From Bostrychus sinensis (Eukaryota > Chordata > Actinopteri > Gobiiformes > Eleotridae): a DNA stretch of 64,000 nt. The notes under the pieces are model-generated. The model made no database searches. It was given only the letters and a program-made list of their open reading frames with translations, and was not told the origin of the DNA. Shown here one piece after another: positions 35,343-46,768 of this stretch. The first letter of the stretch is position 1. Every line of letters starts with the position of its first letter. The translations under genes and the position numbers were made by a program. The DNA is taken from the NCBI GenBank assembly GCA_020698575.1, contig CM036244.1:12376534-12440533 (forward strand), read 5' to 3'.

Positions 35343-35521
35343 GCAGTGCTTATGAGAACCTTAGATATAACCGTAATGTTATAGAACTGGATTATTTGCT
35401 CTAGTTGAGTTTCATTTATATTATTCTATTCGATATGTCCCACACTGCCACCTACTGTTAAGGAGTGTAAATTGATGATTTATTTTTAAAAATTAATTAA
35501 TTTTTTTTTTTTTTTTTTTCC

Positions 35522-35600
35522 CCTGGCAAAGGCCCACGACCCACTGAAAACTGTTCTGTGACCCACTTTTGGGTCCCGACTCACCAGTTGAGAACCACTG
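35522..35600 (-). mobile_element. hAT end fragment
   Basis: Ends CAGTTGAGAACCACTG, the complement of the hAT start CAGTGGTTCTCAACTG, preceded by GACCCACTTTTGGGTCCCGA. A poly-T stretch (35500-35519) lies just to its left. The other end was not found, so this is a fragment. Confidence 0.65.
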
Positions 35601-36469
35601 TTTTAGACATAATGGGTGGAGTTTGTTAAATTACGGCCATTCAATTACACAAGGATTCTGGTCTCACTCTGCAAATGTGTTAAAGAGCTGCTCTCGATTT
35701 GTCTCACCCATCAGTTCGTGTGCAAAGTGTAAGTCCTCGGTAAAAATGATTATATCCGAGAAGCTGGGTCCCAATCGCTAATGGCTGCTGGCAACATAAC
35801 AACAACAGAGAGATGTGGTTTGAATTGTATTGTTTTGCTTCAAGAAAGAAATGTGTCTTTTTGATTAGAGTCTTTGTGGTATATTTCATGTTAGAATAAT
35901 GCATAGAGACCAATAAAAACTCATAAACCCCTAAATAATGTGCTAAAGTGAATACAATAAGGTTTTTTCTTTTCTCAAAGTAAGCTGTATAAGGCAGAAT
36001 GTGTACCTACCACTGGATTCCATCTTTTTTTTTTTTTTTTGTATGTTTTGTGTTTTTATTAAGTTTTATTAAGAAAAATAGATGAAATTAATTTAAAACA
36101 GCAGTGAGTTGACATTTTGAATGAAGAAAGGTGATATTTCATAAGCCGTGAACACAGATAGGAGACCCAGCTCCTCCTCTCCCTCCACATGTGACAAACA
36201 GCAGTGTGTAGTGTCGAAGCACCGGACTGAATCTCATTTAGTCTGATCCATCTCTCTCTCACTGAAGGATGTAATGCAGCGTTACGGCCAGGCGTCTACA
36301 GTCTCATTTGCCGCTCGCTGACAGTTCTGTACATATAACAAGGCTTTCACTCAATGAGGAGCAGACTGAGAATATAGCTGTTATGAAAAAATATAGGCTG
36401 CAAGTGAGTTAAAGAGCACTGATGTCAAACAGCTTGGTGTAGCCATTAAAGGAACTCAAAATCTGTACA
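35601..36469. other. No gene
   Basis: No coding or structured feature seen apart from a T-run at 36025-36040. Confidence 0.4.
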
Positions 36470-36474
36470 AAAAT

Positions 36475-36985
36475 ACAGTTTGTTCCCTTTTTAGGTCACT
36501 ACAGCAAATCATCTGGGTCCTAGCATGCAGTAATTTAATTGTGTATGTCCTTCCATACACAGCCATCTCCAGTGGTGGACAGTAACTTTTACTCAAGTAA
36601 ATCCCTAAAGTAAATTTTATAAAGAAAAAGTACAAAAAGTTCTGAGTACATTTTGTAGAATATACTTTTACTTTTACTTGAGTAAATTTTGGATGATTTT
36701 ATTTTTACTTTTGAGTAAAACTTTAGTAGAAGTAGAAGTAGTTTTTGTCCTCTGTGCTGTAGTGGGCAGTACATCTGACTTGCAATCACAAGGTTAAGGG
36801 TTTGAAACTCTGAAGAGGTTGGGTACTTTTACTTCTACTTGAGTAATATTATTTTTGAAATAACACTACTTTTACTTGAGTACAATTTTGAGTTCTTTGT
36901 CCACCACTGGCCATCTCTATGTATCTAGGCTTAAGACTAGCATACAAAGTACTCTGGCTTATGACCTCTTGTTGGTGGATTACAA
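36475..36985 (+). repeat. SINE-like repeat R2, split by a hAT insertion
   Basis: The left part has TAGGTCACTACAGCAAATCA, GGGTCCTAGCATGCAGTAAT and TGTATGTCCTTCC. The right part (36918-36985) has TCTAGGCTTAAGACTAGCA and CTGGCTTATGACCTCTTGTT. Together they follow the R2 order, interrupted by 36570-36909. Confidence 0.65.
36570..36909. mobile_element. hAT-like MITE with perfect target duplication
   Basis: Starts CAGTGGTGGACAGTAAC and ends TTTGTCCACCACTG, flanked on both sides by GCCATCTC (36562-36569 and 36910-36917). The interior is a set of ACTTTTACTTGAGTAA motifs on both strands. A tRNA-like passage (36755-36815, with AGGTTAAGGGTTTGAAACTC) sits in the middle and may be a further nested insert. 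340 bp. Confidence 0.9.
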
Positions 36986-36999
36986 AGTACATTAATTAA

Positions 37000-37100
37000 G
37001 TAGAAGTAAAAGTAGAAAGTACTTCTACTAGTAGTAAGAGGGCTGCTACCACCGCTACTACTACTGCTACTACTGCTACAACTGCTGCTACCAATATCGT
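37000..37100. repeat. Imperfect trinucleotide tract (TAC/CTA)
   Basis: AGTAGAAGTA-type motifs give way to (CTACTACTACTG) repeats at 37045-37100. Probably grown from the ACTTCTACT motifs of a neighbouring worn hAT element. Confidence 0.7.
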
Positions 37101-37196
37101 TTCAACAACTACTACTTCTACCGTTACAATCTACTTTACTACCAAGGTTAAAAAAAACATTCACTCATATTTAAGTAAAAACACTCATATGTCCAT

Positions 37197-37577
37197 CCAT
37201 CTATCATCTTCCGCTTTATCTGGGACCGGGTCGCGGGGGCAGCAGGCTAAGCAGAGATTCCCAGACTTCCCTCTCCACAGACACTTCCTCCAGCTCTACT
37301 GGGGGGACCCCAAGGCATTCCCAGCCCAGCCGAGAGACATAGTCCCTCCAGCGTGTCCTAGGTCTTCCCCGGGGCCTCCTCCCGGTGGGACATGCCTGGA
37401 ACACCTCCCCAGGGAGGCAACCAAGAAGCATCTGAATCAGATGCCCGAGCCACCTCAGCTGGCTCCTCTCGATGCGGAGGAGCAGTGTCTCTACTCTGAG
37501 CTCCTCTCATGTAACTGAGCTCCTCACCCTATCTCTAAGGGAACGCCCAGCCACCCTGCGGAGGAAACTCATTTTGG
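37197..37577 (-). mobile_element. LINE 3' end with ORF remnant (minus)
   Basis: On the minus strand this encodes the last part of a LINE protein: a GRRPRGRPRTRWRDYVSRLG stretch, then PPVELEEVSVEREVWESLL and a closing PPRPG, followed by a tail read as (CATC)n on the + strand at 37192-37205. This is a very abundant teleost family (Maui/L2- or Rex-like; clade not certain). Catalytic domains are absent. Confidence 0.88.
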
Positions 37578-37646
37578 CCGCTTGTATCCATGTCTCATAT
37601 GTCTCATGTAGGAAATTATCTGCAGAAAGTACAGTCTTAAAAAAAG

Positions 37647-37972
37647 GTGACCAGATTTTTAGACCCAAAAGCTGGGACACATTTTTTTGTCATGAAATGA
37701 AAAGTAGACTACATGAAACTAGGGTTACATTTTGAATTTTAATGGGGATTTATTAATAATAAAGAGTGACACTGTAAATCATTTTAGTGACAAATATTTG
37801 TAGACAAGTGTGTTTTAGGTTCCCTGTGCTTTTCTATTTGTTACTGTGAGGGCAACTGAGACATGGTCTGTTGAAAACTGGAACATGTGAGTGTTTTTAC
37901 AAATATGTCTTGGGTCATGGGACAAGGAGCCTAAAACTGGGGCTGTCCTGGATAATAGGGACATCTGGTCAC
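37647..37972. mobile_element. Candidate DNA MITE with GTGACCAGAT ends
   Basis: Starts GTGACCAGATTT and ends ACATCTGGTCAC, inverted repeats of about 10 bp, with CTGGGACAC / GGCTGTCC motifs inside. The flanks do not show a matching duplication, so the boundaries are tentative. Confidence 0.55.
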
Positions 37973-38599
37973 TCTATACTATCCATTACTTTCCACCACT
38001 GGCAGTCATTTATCAGTCTATCTTTGCACCTTTGCAGTGTTTGGGTGGTAATGAAGTCTGGCTGATCTTCTCACAGCCTGAGCGACTTTCAGCCTGTCAC
38101 TTTGTCAAACAGTCAAACCAAGATTACTCCTTCAGTTAAGTGCGCCATTAGGATTTTTTTTTCTACCTTTGCATGTAAAACGAGTGACACCACATTGCTT
38201 GCACCTACGAAAATGTCACCGCGACACATTAAGAGCATGCGGCATGAAGAATATAAAGAGGTGACAAGGAATAAATGGAAAGTAACCAGAATTCATTGTA
38301 TTCTTTTAAAAGAACTGTCAGAGTCTGAAATCTCATACGCAACACAGTGGATTATGTCAAGTGTGTAAATATTGAAGCATACACACAGAGGTTTGGAGTC
38401 TACAGCAGATTTCTCCGGGTTTCTTTTGATCTCTTAAACATGCGGCATGAAAGATAGCAAAAAAAAAAAAAAAACATCCTCTTTTAAGAAGTCATTATAT
38501 ACATTTTACTTTGTCAGTGAACATCAGCAAGAAACAGCATAGCATATCATGAACATGTATTATCCACTATACCACAAAGAATCCATTGTTTAAAGCTTC
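37973..38599. other. No gene
   Basis: No supported feature except an A-run at 38459-38474. Confidence 0.35.
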
Positions 38600-39123
38600 T
38601 TTTAGTCAGTGTTTGTTTACCTGTTTTAATAATTGCAGCTACTTCCTGACGGTTCATACTCCTTGGTGCGCATTTCCTAATCTCAATGGCCTCCCTGATC
38701 CAGCGGTGATACTTGTTACTTTCAACAATGATGACCCTGGCATTTTTCCAGTCCATGATGCGATTTTCCGTCCTGCAGTGGTTGGATATGGCTGGTTTGA
38801 GGTTTTCTTGTTCTGTTTGTTATTTTATTGCTCTTGTTTGTCTGTTGGATGTTTCCTCTTCACTTTCTGTCTGATGTTCCTTTTTCCGTGTTCTGAATGT
38901 TCTGCCTGTTTCACCTACGTATGTTTTTGTTGCATGATAGACATGGTATTTCATATATAACATCACATTTATGTTCTTGTTCTGTTCTGTCTTTGGGTTG
39001 TACCCAGAGCTTAATTTGTAAATCAAACGATGCCGGTGTCTTCTCGATTTCAGCTACTCGTCGAGTTGTGCTCCCTCGCGCTTCTGCGCATGCCCATGAC
39101 TCAAAAACTGCTTTTCCTCTCAT
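38600..39123 (-). pseudogene. Penelope-like retroelement, GIY-YIG endonuclease end
   Basis: The minus strand carries the C-terminal GIY-YIG nuclease of a Penelope-like element, the domain that nicks target DNA for these retroelements. Reading 5' to 3', CDVIYEIPC (about 38958-38940) is followed after a frame change by KTYVGETGRTF and RTRKKEH, then ISNHCRTENRIMDWKNARVI and HRWIREAIEIRK. The Y-x-x-P-C, TYVGETGR and R-x-x-KEH elements match the family. There is one frameshift near 38930 and an in-frame TAA after TRAIK. The reverse-transcriptase part is missing. It is clearly a dead 3' fragment, and is not linked to any host gene. Confidence 0.85.
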
Positions 39124-39771
39124 TCCATCGAATTGAGCTACTTGACAGAAGGAAAACTTTCATGTACACTTTTATTTAGCCCTTTAAAGTGTAAATATTT
39201 GCACGTACACACCATTGATTCAACAAAATAATTATGTTAGGTTATAGTCAGGGTCTCTCCAGTTTTCTTCTGAAATGACTATCTCTTCAATGAAAGAAAA
39301 ACATCTTAAGACTCTAAAAAATAAAGTCTACTGACTTCTTATTTAAACTTCACTCAAAACAGACCGAGTCAAAAAGCATGTAAATTCTATCAGACAAAGA
39401 TGATCAGTGAGTGTTGGTTATACTTGCCTGAATTCAAGGTTACTTTGTGTGCCTTACATAATTCATTGTTTGTAGGAAACGCAGTAGAGGACTACTGTGT
39501 TGTGTGTTCCTTTCTGAACCATAATGAGAAGAGCAGGACTGAAAAGGGTAAGTAAGAAATGAAATGTCTGATTCACTATACTGTATATTATCATGTAATT
39601 TCTGTACTGTGTACCTCATGGGGTTCTGTTTTATGGGCAGGTGCAGTGTTCCCTATGCAACAGGTCGGCCCATTTTGAATGTGCCCAAAATCCACAAGGA
39701 AATAAAGACTTTATTTGCAATAAATGCAAAAAATCAAAACACTGGCCTGTGGCCATAAAATGACCAATTTA
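39124..39771. other. No gene
   Basis: No supported coding sequence or bounded repeat. Confidence 0.35.
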
Positions 39772-39955
39772 TTAAAGGGGCTATATAATGCAAAATTGAC
39801 TTCTGAGGCCTCAGAACCCCTGCCCACTCCAGGAAGCACTGACAAATCAACAAGGCCTCTACATCCAGTCAGCTCTTATTTATTTATCCAAAAAACTGTG
39901 TACAGCTTTGTTTCCACTGATTCCTCTGCTGGTCTCTTCACCCGTTCCTGACAGT
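39772..39955 (+). mobile_element. TTAA MITE family A, truncated copy
   Basis: Starts TTAAAGGGGCTATATAATGC, then CTTCTGAGGCCTCAGAACCC, AGGAAGCACTGACAAATCAA, TACATCCAGTCAGCTCTTAT and CTCTGCTGGTCTCTTCACC, in the order of the full copy at 48099-48614. The internal portion and right end are deleted. Confidence 0.75.
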
Positions 39956-40055
39956 ACAGTAGCCTATGGGGCACCAACCACTGTGCCATGTTATCTACAG
40001 TACAACCCAGCAAGCATTTACTCTTTTTATAATGTTAGTTTAACACAAAATGTAG

Positions 40056-40205
40056 AAGTATAAACCAGGGCTAAACCAAGACTACAACAGGAACGCCTCA
40101 TGAACTCAAAATCCAGGTAAAAAATATCAGGTCCTGCCAGGACTTAACCAGGACTAAGCCAGGTCTGGCTGGGACTAAAGCAGGTCAAAACCAGGGCTAA
40201 ATTTG
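40056..40205. repeat. CCAGGACTAAACCAGG-type short repeats
   Basis: Several diverged copies of AACCAGGACTAAGCCAGG-like units. The complementary form occurs at 20035-20145. Confidence 0.6.
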
Positions 40206-40539
40206 ACATTAACCTAATATAGGTATAGTGTGAAATCCATTTATAAATGGATCCTCTAAAAAAAACACATAGTTGAGTATTAGCAGACTCTGTAGGATTT
40301 TTTACATTTCACTTTGTAATCCTTGCAGGTAGCCTGCTCCACATTCTGATACCTTCACAGCGTCTTGTTGCCTAAACACAGAAGCTGCCATGTGAGTATG
40401 TGAAAATGTGAAAATGGTAAATGCAAATCTAATAATAAAGATCATCAGCGTTAAATTATGTCGATGTGAGAGAGTGAAAAACAGCCAGTGTAGAGGATGG
40501 GTCTGTTGGATGAGTTATGAATGTGTACAGGTTCTCTAT

Positions 40540-40700
40540 TGCATTTTATTACAGTAGGAGCATCATTTCATAAAGAAATTTACCTGTCAAGTTATGCTAC
40601 CTCTGTCAATATTATTATACTAAGTATATACTGGTGTTTTCTGGCATTTTATTACAGTAGGAGCATCATTTGATGAAGAAATGTACCTGTCGAGTTAAGT
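40540..40700 (+). repeat. Direct repeat of about 58 bp
   Basis: GCATTTTATTACAGTAGGAG followed by CATCATTT(C/G)AT(A/G)AAG occurs at 40541 and again at 40645, with GAAAT(T/G)TACCTGTC(A/G)AGTTA at each end. Two close copies 104 bp apart. Confidence 0.85.
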
Positions 40701-41488
40701 AAAATAAAGTTCACCCCATTCGTAGCACTTTTCAACAACGCAGCATGAATCGATAGGCGGAGCTGTCGACCTACTTGTGTCCGAGTTACCGGATCCAAGC
40801 AAACACTTGCCGGATTGGACCACGTCAAAATAAGGGAATTTCCGGGTCCTGTTCCGGCAAGATCCAGCTCAAATTAAGCCCTGGTTGTACCTATAGTTAA
40901 GTCGAAGCAGCAACATTACTTCTGACAAAGGCTACAGGAAGTAGCTGAAACTAATAAACCAGGTAAACAAACACTTCTGCCTGACTGAAAGAAACTTTAA
41001 ACAGCAATTAACTTAAGAAGACAGTATGAAATTTTACACAAGAAAAAAAAAAAAAAAAGACTCCAAAAAAGAATCCAACCACAGGGGGGTCACAAGCCAG
41101 TGTACTCTTTGTGGCAGTTCCAAACCTGGATAAATGAAGAGGGTTTTGAAAGGAAACTCAAACCAAATACAGCTCCAACTTGCCTGCACAATAAGTACAA
41201 TATAATTAGTTTTCATTTAATCTGACAGAGATTCAAACAAATGTAAGCCATGCGACGTACTTCTTGTCTTATATAACAAGATAGTAATAGGTTTGATCTC
41301 CAGCTTGGCTGCGAAGGTCCCTGTGCATGGAGCCTGCATGCTCTAAAGGGTTCTCTTTGAGCACTCCAGCAAATTGTGAATATAACTTAAATTTCCCATA
41401 GGAACAATAAGGTATATATGCAATCTAGACAATAACTCTAATATATATTGGAAATTCAGTTATTAAAATAGCAAACCAGAAGGGGTGA
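40701..41488. other. No gene
   Basis: A run of A (41042-41058) and an R2-like fragment in reverse (41080-41150, GGGTCACAAGCCAGTG). No exon is found. Confidence 0.4.
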
Positions 41489-41745
41489 AGGGGTGCATGG
41501 TGGTGGAGTGGTTAGCGCTCCTGCCTCTCTCTGAAAAGGAGTCTGCAAGTCATTCCTCTGTTATTATGGAGTCCCTGCTTTCTCCCTGCGTGTGTTAGAA
41601 AAACTGGCGCTAAATTGTCCCCAGTGACAGAATGTGAGTGTGAACGGTTGTTTGTCTGTGTCAGCCCTGCAGCTTACTGGCAACTGTCCAACGTGCACCC
41701 ACCTCAGGCCCATAGTCGCAACCATTAATGGCAATAAGTGTAAGA
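41489..41745 (+). repeat. Repeat R1 copy
   Basis: Starts GGGGTGCATGGTGGTGGAGT, then GGTTAGCGCTCCTGCCTCTC, GAATGTGAGTGTGAACGGTT, TCTGTGTCAGCCCTGCAGC and CAGGCCCATAGTCGC. Confidence 0.75.
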
Positions 41746-42700
41746 TAAATGAATGAAAAGTAACGACACTTACACTTACAGAGTATTACATTCATTTATA
41801 GTTGTTTTGCACTGTTAATTTTATAGTTTATATTTATAGTGTCACATATTTTTTCTTGTGAATTTATATTGCACCGTTTTGTTTGTGATGCATGCTCACT
41901 TTAGTTTCTTGCTTGCTGCACTTTATTCTGCATTAAGAGCTGCGTGAACAAGTGAATTCTCCACTAATTCAGTAATCAATTTCATAATGAAATATCAATT
42001 TTGTCAGCTAAAATAACATCAGATTCAAGGTTAAAATACAGAATGTGACAAAGTTTAATTACTTATGTATTTCTTTAAGCAGAGGCTAAAATTAGCAGTA
42101 GTAATAAAGAAAGGGAGAAGAAATGGTCCTTGTCTCTCCATTCATTTCAAACAGCACTCTCTGGGTTATTGGCCATTATGAAGTTTCTAATAAGCTTAAC
42201 CTCTTCTGATACCGCACCATTAGTGGAGGAACTCAGCTGTAATCTGCGTTTAGCGCCTTAACCCCCCTGTGTAATTGACATTAGTGTGACACATCATGGC
42301 CGCACTCATGTAGAGACCCGCACTCATTTAGTGCAAATATATTTGATGGTTAATTTGATGAGGAACATCCTGTTCTGATTAGACCTGCACACTGGGGCTG
42401 TGTAAAAATAACTGCAGAATCAGTGACAGACGACCTCCTTCGATACACTCCGGTGCTCGATGGGTCTCTGAGCGGAAACTTCACACAGGGCAGATGAGGG
42501 GGAAGGGTGAGCATATGTAATGTACTATCAAAAAATCGGGATGGATCCAAGTAAATGATTGTTCACTCAGTACAACTCCAGACCTGTTAGAGTACATGTT
42601 TTTCATTTGTGCAGTTAGTTTCTGCAAAAAAAAAAACACACATTTTATACATCAGTGTATTTAAATGTGTGCACCATAAATCATCCTTGTGAAACTGATA
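41746..42700. other. Gene-free; candidate conserved block 42110-42310
   Basis: 42110-42310 is repeat-free, with GGTTATTGGCCATTATGAAG, TAATAAGCTTAACC and TGTGTAATTGACATTAGTGT. It looks like conserved non-coding DNA. The rest is featureless AT-rich sequence. Confidence 0.3.
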
Positions 42701-42830
42701 TTTTCTATCGGCTTTTTCCTTCCAGCGTCACCACAATCAATCATCTACCTCCTAGTGTGCAGTGATCTGTTCAATTTGCCCTGTATTTTACCCTGGATGC
42801 CCTTCCTAAAGTAACCTCTCCATGGAGACC
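42701..42830 (+). repeat. SINE-like repeat R2 fragment
   Basis: GGCTTTTTCCTTCCAGCGTC, ATCATCTACCTCCTAGTGTG, CAGTGATCTGTTCAATTTGC and CTGGATGCCCTTCCTAAAGT occur in order. Confidence 0.65.
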
Positions 42831-43244
42831 ATAGACTTTAGTTTGAGAGCGCATATGTGAGCGCATAACACCCCCATACGTGTCCTTCTGTAGGTTTTGT
42901 TGTGGTCGCTTGACAACACTGCGAGCTACAACCTGTAGATCACTGCTACCTCCACCAGAGCAAACATAACATCTGAGACATTCACAGGGGAAGGCATTGA
43001 AGAAAGTCATTCATAATCAGGACTTGACATTAACTTTTTGGCTCACTGGCCGTTTTGGCTCATGTTCTTTAAAGGTTACGAGCCATTCAGTTTTTTTTTT
43101 GTGAGCCATAGTTTAGATGTTAAATACTGATTCATGTGTAGCATATATAAGACAATAATCTGTTGTTTTTACAAATCTTTTGAAAATTACCACTCAAAAC
43201 GTAGTTTAAAACAGTAATTTATCATCATCATCAAAAATAAAATG

Positions 43245-43278
<34 letters not shown>

Positions 43279-44820
43279 CTGTTTTTTGTTTATTTGTTGT
43301 TATTTAAACATGTTTTCAATTAAGAGCCTGTAACAAGATTAATTTTTTTGTCTCGCCACTGATGATTTTCTATAATTTTTAAATCATTGAGATTTATAAG
43401 CATAGCAGCAGAAGGTCAGGTCAAAGTAGTTCAAATTCATGTAAATAGTCGAACCAGTCAAAGTGACCAGTGAGACTGAATATGTTACTGGCCAAAATGG
43501 AAATCTACCTGTATTTGGACAGTTGGCTAGTTTTAATGTCAAGAAGCAGTACTTGCATATCATATTTTGTGTAAAAGTTGGTAAACACTGATCTGTGTGG
43601 TGCCCTCTAGAGGAGGGGAGTAGTAAGTGCAGGTATGTGAACGGGCAGTTGCTGACAAAGACTAAACCATGGCTTAACAGCAAGTAAAGTGTATCTGCAG
43701 CCTCATCCCAAATTGAGATAAAAGGTTGCCTACACTGGCTTGTGACCTCTTGTGGCTGGATTTTGTTACTTAAAAATAATTTGACTCAAGTAGAAGTAAA
43801 AATAGTCAAATTAGAGTACATGTTTTTCATTTTAGACATTTAGTTTTTATGAAAACCTCACTTTAAACTTCAGGATAATTAAATCTGTTCACCATAAACC
43901 AAATTTCATTTTACATGCAAACCAAATTTAAAACAAAATATTTCAACTTCACTTAATGTTATTTTCTAACTTAATGGTGTTCTGCGCAATATCCCACAGA
44001 ATGGAAAGCAAAATGAGCTGCCACCTGGATCCCTTTTGAAAACAAAGTCTTTTTCTAATCAGTCTTGGCAGATGAAATAAGCCACTGCAGGATTTAAGAT
44101 ACACGGCGTACTCTTGGGCAACAGTGAAAACCAGTCTTCATATAAAGTCTAAAGCACATAGCAACATCTCCAAGCATATGATTAAAATCCCACATGATAC
44201 CATAGCAACGAAGTTCTTCCTATCGCGGGAGGTCACTGAGCAGAGAAGAAGAAGAAAAAGATGGCAGGATACCAGCAGCTGGCCCTCCCACACACACAGG
44301 TCGAAGGTCATCTTCAACTTGCGCATCTGGGCTTGCTGACAAATTACTCATATGCTCACTCACTCAGTTTGTTTCGTTTGCCAAACAAAACTACTGCCTC
44401 CCACTCCTCCTGAGAAATCTTCTGTGATATATGTACGGCCAGGACCTCTCTTGGATTTCTTAACTCCTCCACTAAATTTTTGCATATGACCAAACAGTTT
44501 CTTCCCCAACTTAATATTCACTCTTATTTGTTAGCAACATTTTAGCTAATAGCAGATTTTTTTTTCCTAAATCATCCTCAATATTTGATTTTTGTGCAAT
44601 CATAATGTGTCAAGGAAAAGTATTTTTAATGAACTGCTATAACGTGACAATAAATCTGTACATATTTGCCAAACCCAGTAAGTTTACACAGGTAACACAG
44701 GCACAAGGCAGCATCATTGGTTCTACCAATTTCATCTAATACCATAGGCTAGTGTACAGTTGTCATTTACCAATCCAACCACAAGGGCTCACAACCCCCT
44801 TTTTTTTTTTTTTTTTTTAA
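42831..44820. other. No gene; T-run and worn transposons
   Basis: A 30-base T-run lies at 43244-43273. 43020-43090 and 43430-43545 contain complementary GACATTAAC.../...TTTTAATGTCAAG motifs with GGCTCACTGGCC and GTCACTGG-like blocks, probably two ends of a decayed element. 44802-44820 is another T-run. No exon is supported. Confidence 0.4.
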
Positions 44821-45540
44821 TTAAAGGCCCTATTATGCTACATCAACTTTTTTGAGCTGTTAACCATGTTGTAATGTTGTTTGCATCTCAAAAACCCTAC
44901 CTGGAGTAGTGTTTTGTTTCATTCACACATTTGAGTAATCCTGTTTGCTGAGCCGCTGCTGAAAATGCTCATACATAGACATGTGGAACCAGGAAGTGTT
45001 CCTGCATGTTTCTAAAGCCCAAACACCATCCTTGGACATGTTCTGCTCATTTTAGCACTTACTACAAAGCAGTTATCTATCTGTTAGCATCATGTTGCTA
45101 ATAGCTGTGCTAAATTGCTATTTTATGGTCTGTCCAGTCCCCACTGTTACCAGCAGGGGGTGTTAGACACCTAATCCAAGCATTCTCTGCAGAGTCATAA
45201 CAGAGTCATAAGGGAAAGGTTATTCATACATATACATTATTTTAAGTTATAACATGTACAAATATTGAACAAAGTAATGTTTCGGCATTGGGCCAAAGGG
45301 ATGTGTAGTGCTAAGAAGCCAACTTAAATAGGGAGTGGCCAGTGCAGTACAGTGTAATATAAAATCTATATTTACATAGCACCGTTTGGCTAGCATTACA
45401 CCCTCGCCTACGCACCTGTCTCCAGAAAAATCTGTGTGAAGTACTTCCTTTTCTGAGTTCTAAAATGTGACTTACTAATGCAAAGTGTCCAAAACTATTG
45501 TTAAATGACTGAAAAAAGCACAATAAGACCCCCTATGGCC
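44821..45540 (+). mobile_element. TTAA MITE family B, copy 3, with internal insertion
   Basis: Starts TTAAAGGCCCTATTATGCTA. Family blocks are present: CTACCTGGAGTAGTGTTTTG, TTTCTAAAGCCCAAACACCA, ACTGTTACCAGCAGGGGGTG and, near the end, TAATGCAAAGTGTCCAAAAC. Compared with copy 4 (46329-46768), about 210 extra bases (about 45255-45465) lie between TTAAGTTATAACATGT and AAAATGTGACTTACT, an unidentified nested insert. Confidence 0.75.
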
Positions 45541-45869
45541 TTAGTAGTGACAACATGAACCAAATTCACTTTTACTATGCAATAAATGAAAACTAATGTG
45601 ACACTTATAATGGTAACACAAATGCTGATGGCGTCTGGCACATTTATCTGCAGTGACAACTACAGCTCACTAATGAACTCGCTACAGTTGTTAACAGGTT
45701 TTACGAAGGGGATTTAATGATTTCTGTGGCCCGGGCGACATGCCAAGTGGATTGTAATCAAACGTACCCTATTTGGACATTGCTCCGTTTCAGACGAACA
45801 TGTCTTGGCTCCCTTTATCTCTTTGTAGTGGAAAAGTGAAAGCAGGGCACAGCTTCACGCCTCTAATTG
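45541..45869. other. Gene-free; possible conserved block 45640-45765
   Basis: GAACTCGCTACAGTTGTTAA, GATTTAATGATTTCTGTGGC and GTGGATTGTAATCAAACG occur in a repeat-free stretch. No frame with splice sites is seen. Confidence 0.25.
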
Positions 45870-46015
45870 GTGTAGTTTGCTTTGACTCTCACATTTATTC
45901 ACTATGGGCAGTTTATATTCACACATCCTTGTCTTTGGACAGTGGAAGGAATTCAAAGAGACCTGATAGTAACACAGGGAGGACATGCAGAACTGCTAAC
46001 CACTCACTTCAACTT
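45870..46015 (-). repeat. Repeat R1 fragment (minus)
   Basis: GACTCTCACATTTATTCACT, GTCTTTGGACAGTGGAAGGA, ACACAGGGAGGACATGCAGA and CTGCTAACCACTC are complements of R1 blocks. Confidence 0.6.
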
Positions 46016-46328
46016 GCTAATATAGTTTAAAATCAGCAACAGTGTTTGAAAGGAGCTGCTGTTTGCTTTTCTAAAACATGAGTGACTGTTTTAGATCAAA
46101 TAGCCCATCAAATGTAAGCAATTGAATTTAATGGACCAGTAATAAAAGGTCTCATTTACAAAATTAAAACAGAAGCCTTTTAATCTACATTGCCCTCTGG
46201 TGGGTGAGTCATCCTACCCAGTTCTGTGGTTATGATCTTTGAAAGTTGGCCAAAAAAAAAGAAAGATATTAGCTTAATTCTAAACCTCTCTTCATTATAC
46301 AGTGTCTTAGGTAATATAAATTCTTTCT

Positions 46329-46768
46329 TTAAGGCTCCCTATTATGCTAAATTGACTTTTAGCTTTGAGCTTTTAACTATAATGTTGTTTGCACCTGGAG
46401 TAGCATTTTGTTACCTTCATGTTTGTATAAGTAATCCTGTTTGCTGAGCCCATCCATTTCTCAAGAGCTGAAAGCGCTTGGTCTCACAGCTCTACATAAA
46501 CACTACTCCTGTGAGTTTCTAAAGCCCATACACCGTCACCGGACTCACTGAGATCATTTCAAAAGGTGTCCACCAGTCCCCACCGTTGCCATCAGGGAAA
46601 ACAGACACCTAATACAAGCGTTCTCTGCTAATTTAAAGTAACAGCTTCACAAAATAAAACATTTTCTGTACATATATTATTTTAAGCTATAAAATGTTTG
46701 AAATACTGATGCAAAAATGTCTAAAATTATTTTAAAAAGCCTGAAAAAACATAATATAGGACCATTAA
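46329..46768 (+). mobile_element. TTAA MITE family B, copy 4 (complete)
   Basis: TTAAGGCTCCCTATTATGC at the left and CATAATATAGGACCATTAA at the right, with TTAA at both edges. 440 bp. It serves as the reference for the family, with TTTCTAAAGCCCATACACCG and CCCACCGTTGCCATCAGGGA inside. Confidence 0.85.
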
